Part shown: piece by piece, positions 62,269 through 64,000 of the stretch
How the letters are laid out: each line of letters begins with the position of its first letter
Numbering within the stretch: position 1 is the first letter of the stretch
Assembly: GCF_023100805.1 (NCBI RefSeq)
Contig: NZ_CP095855.1
Span: 4,009,001-4,073,000, forward strand
DNA length: 64,000 nucleotides
Direction: 5' to 3'
DNA from: Chitinophaga filiformis
GTDB taxonomy: Bacteria; Bacteroidota; Bacteroidia; Chitinophagales; Chitinophagaceae
Notes under the pieces: model-generated
What the model saw: only the letters and a program-made list of their open reading frames with translations
Told to the model about the DNA's origin: nothing
Databases searched by the model: none
Position numbers and translations under genes: made by a program

Positions 62269-63120
62269 ATGATTAAAAAATTGAGCAGCGTGCTGTTACT
62301 GGCTGGTATGCTGGCTGGTACGACGATGACATCCACGTTAAGTTTTGCGCAGGGGAAAGCAGATAAACTGGGTTGGAAACTGGGTGCACAGGCATATACT
62401 TTCAACCGTTTCACCCTGGCACAGGCGCTGGACAAAATGGACAGTGTCGGTGTACAATACGTTGAATGCTACAATGGTCAGACCATTGGCAACGGCATTG
62501 AAGGCAAATTTGACTGGAGAATGGATGCTGCAAAGCAGGCACAGGTAAAAGCGCTGCTGAAAGAAAAGAAGAAGAAACTGGTGGCTTATGGTGTGGTATC
62601 GCCTGCCAGCGAACAGGAATGGCAGGAGGTATTCCAGTTTGCGAAGGCAATGGGCATCCAGGTGATCACTGCAGAGCCTAAGCGCGAACATTGGGACGCA
62701 ATTTCCCGTCTCTGTGACAAGTATCAGATCAAAGTAGCCATTCACGATCATCCCAAACCAAGTCATTACTGGCATCCGGACAGCGTACTGGTTGCTATCA
62801 AAGGCCGGAGCAAACTATTTGGCGCCTGCGCTGACATTGGTCACTGGGTACGTTCCGGTATGGAGCCCGTGGAGTGTATTAAACAGCTGAAAGGACATGT
62901 ATTGCATCTGCACTTTAAGGACCTGAACGAGAAATCGCCTGAAGCACACGATGTTATCTGGGGAAATGGCGTCTGCAACATGCCGGCTGTACTGGCAGAG
63001 CTGAAAGCGCAGCACTTCAGGGGTATGTTCTCTGTGGAGTACGAATACAACTGGGATAACAGCGTGCCTGACGTGAAAGAGTGTGTGAAGTTCTGGTGGC
63101 AGGAAGTAGGTAAATTATAA
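62269..63120 (+). CDS. Secreted sugar phosphate isomerase/epimerase (TIM barrel, AP endonuclease 2 family)
   Basis: A 283-residue protein with a signal peptide (MIKKLSSVLLLAGMLAGTTM..., cut near SFA-QG). The xylose-isomerase-like TIM barrel is visible: LGAQAYTFNRFTLAQALDKM, VQYVECYNGQ, then metal ligands in VIT-AEP, IHDHPKPSHYW, ACADIGHWVRSG, LHLHFKDL and FSVEYEYNWDN. The acidic and His residues of the metal site are complete. Family members isomerise or epimerise sugars and keto-inositols. Periplasmic export matches the Tat-exported Gfo/Idh/MocA enzyme at 57.9 kb, so joint action is inferred. Confidence 0.9.
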   Translation: MIKKLSSVLLLAGMLAGTTMTSTLSFAQGKADKLGWKLGAQAYTFNRFTLAQALDKMDSVGVQYVECYNGQTIGNGIEGKFDWRMDAAKQAQVKALLKEKKKKLVAYGVVSPASEQEWQEVFQFAKAMGIQVITAEPKREHWDAISRLCDKYQIKVAIHDHPKPSHYWHPDSVLVAIKGRSKLFGACADIGHWVRSGMEPVECIKQLKGHVLHLHFKDLNEKSPEAHDVIWGNGVCNMPAVLAELKAQHFRGMFSVEYEYNWDNSVPDVKECVKFWWQEVGKL

Positions 63121-63141
63121 TAGTGTATTATGTTTGATAGG

Positions 63142-63168
63142 AACTCCCGCGAAAGCGGGAGTTTTTTA
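63142..63168 (+). terminator. Intrinsic terminator
   Basis: AACTCCCGC-GAAA-GCGGGAGTT, a perfect 9-bp stem with a GNRA tetraloop and a T-run, 21 bp after the TIM-barrel gene. Confidence 0.92.
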
Positions 63169-63450
63169 TTTTTAATATATTCTTATGCTAACCCTTATCA
63201 AAGGAGATTTGTTTTAATAAATTTAGAAAGGCGACCCCGTCCTTCTCAAAACAGGGGAGGTGCACATCATGCCATGGCGGTTGACAATGATAATTATGGA
63301 CGATCTCCCCGCTTAATTACAAACCGGAGTGGATGGATAATTGATATAAGCCCCGAACGATTTTCCGGAATTGAAATATTTTATTATATTTAATGTAATC
63401 CCTGTTTCAGGCAGCCTTTCTATTGGCTGTCATTTACTTAATTCTGTCCT

Positions 63451-64000
63451 ATGTTCATCTATCAAATCCTTTTTCAAAAAGCCGAATGGCCGAAGCCGGA
63501 TATGGAATCATTCCTGCATGACGCCGATTTTTTCGTCAGGTCTTTACGTTCCAATGGCCAGCTGGTATCCCAGAATGACGTTTTTGTGTTCCAGGAAGGC
63601 AGGGTTGGGCTGCATGTCCAATGTCTCCGGAAAGACTCCCTGGATGAGCGGTTTAACAGCGATTATGTCAACCAGTGGACTTCCGTTCTCATGGACCGTT
63701 ATAACGTAAGCATTTCCTATGAATATGTTGGCGAACACCTGGTGGCGGTTCCAACAGCGGATGTCAACTCATCGAGCTCGCTGATATTGTATTGGGGTGG
63801 GGCTTCGCCCATCAGATCGGGTGATAACTTCGGGCAAATACCCTTATATCACTTCCCTTATACGAATACACGGCAGCGGAGTTATGAGGATATAAATTCG
63901 TGGTCAAGGAGCTATGAGGAGATTGACGGACTCTGGTTCAGAGGGTCAATGGGGGAAAAGAGGTTCAATCACTATCTGTCTGATATTAAGAGCCCGCTCA
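63451..64000 (+). CDS. DUF2310 (Zn-ribbon-containing) family protein, 3' partial
   Basis: An open frame of 183 residues from ATG 63451 to the window end with no stop. It reads MFIYQILFQKAEWPKPDMES, later LILYWGGASPIRSGDNFGQI, then PLYHFPYTNT and EEIDGLWFRGSMGEKRFNH. The order SPxRxGDxFGxxPLYxxP followed by W..S...D.LW....GE is characteristic of the DUF2310 family, whose Zn ribbon would lie in the missing part or is degenerate. Its upstream 287-bp spacer holds the hairpin above and no gene. Function unknown; cytosolic. Confidence 0.7.
   Translation, partial: MFIYQILFQKAEWPKPDMESFLHDADFFVRSLRSNGQLVSQNDVFVFQEGRVGLHVQCLRKDSLDERFNSDYVNQWTSVLMDRYNVSISYEYVGEHLVAVPTADVNSSSSLILYWGGASPIRSGDNFGQIPLYHFPYTNTRQRSYEDINSWSRSYEEIDGLWFRGSMGEKRFNHYLSDIKSPL

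Overview
The window looks like chromosome of a Chitinophaga-type member of the Bacteroidota (family Chitinophagaceae). The evidence is a type IX secretion (T9SS) sorting-domain protein, a SusC/SusD pair beside an ECF sigma/FecR pair, an Rhs protein that opens with the Bacteroidota-type Rhs N-terminal domain, promoters of the form TTTG-N19-TAnnTTTG, and several SPaseII lipoproteins. There is no phage, plasmid or IS backbone; most of the window is ordinary chromosome with short accessory patches.

Layout. 1-7.1 kb: the end of a large T9SS surface protein, trxA and dnaE. 7.1-9.3 kb: two tandem paralogous lipoproteins. 9.6-16.8 kb: an NlpC/P60 lipoprotein, four GT2 glycosyltransferases, a polysaccharide flippase and a queuosine-precursor transporter. 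16.8-20.2 kb: a tight dapF-corA-nudix run, a nucleoside phosphorylase, and tRNA-Cys with a near-perfect promoter and a terminator. 20.4-25.6 kb: a HicB/HicA-like toxin-antitoxin pair, a MacB/FtsX-type permease and a DHA2 efflux pump. 25.6-31.9 kb: a palindromic repeat array, a degraded small membrane-protein gene, an Omp85 barrel with an N-terminal domain that resembles a kinase, a hypothetical gene, a GNAT acetyltransferase and a DUF92 protein.

32.3-41.6 kb is the main accessory island. It holds a coiled-coil/beta-barrel protein, two paralogous fibre-like proteins, a 5'-truncated Rhs companion gene and a large Rhs protein. The Rhs protein is interrupted by a one-base frameshift just before its core domain. 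It ends in an unrecognised, AT-rich C-terminal domain that overlaps a SUKH-type immunity gene by 10 bp, which is the arrangement of a polymorphic toxin.

41.8-49.4 kb: a TetR regulator and an SDR oxidoreductase sharing three copies of one palindromic operator, then DUF416, SseB-like, two AraC regulators around a PRISE-type reductase, a SnoaL-like protein, a candidate small RNA and a GNAT protein. 49.6-57.6 kb: a nutrient-uptake locus of ECF sigma, FecR, SusC, SusD and a secreted metallophosphoesterase. 57.8-64 kb: a secreted Gfo/Idh/MocA oxidoreductase, an AAA+ ATPase/VWA pair, a secreted TIM-barrel isomerase and the start of a DUF2310-type gene that runs off the window.

The observations most worth following are the kinase-like domain on an outer-membrane barrel (26.4-28.9 kb), the Rhs toxin/immunity module with its frameshift (36.7-41.6 kb), the triple operator (41.8-42.6 kb), and gene 3' ends that have been duplicated or have decayed next to functional genes (23.8 and 57.7 kb).
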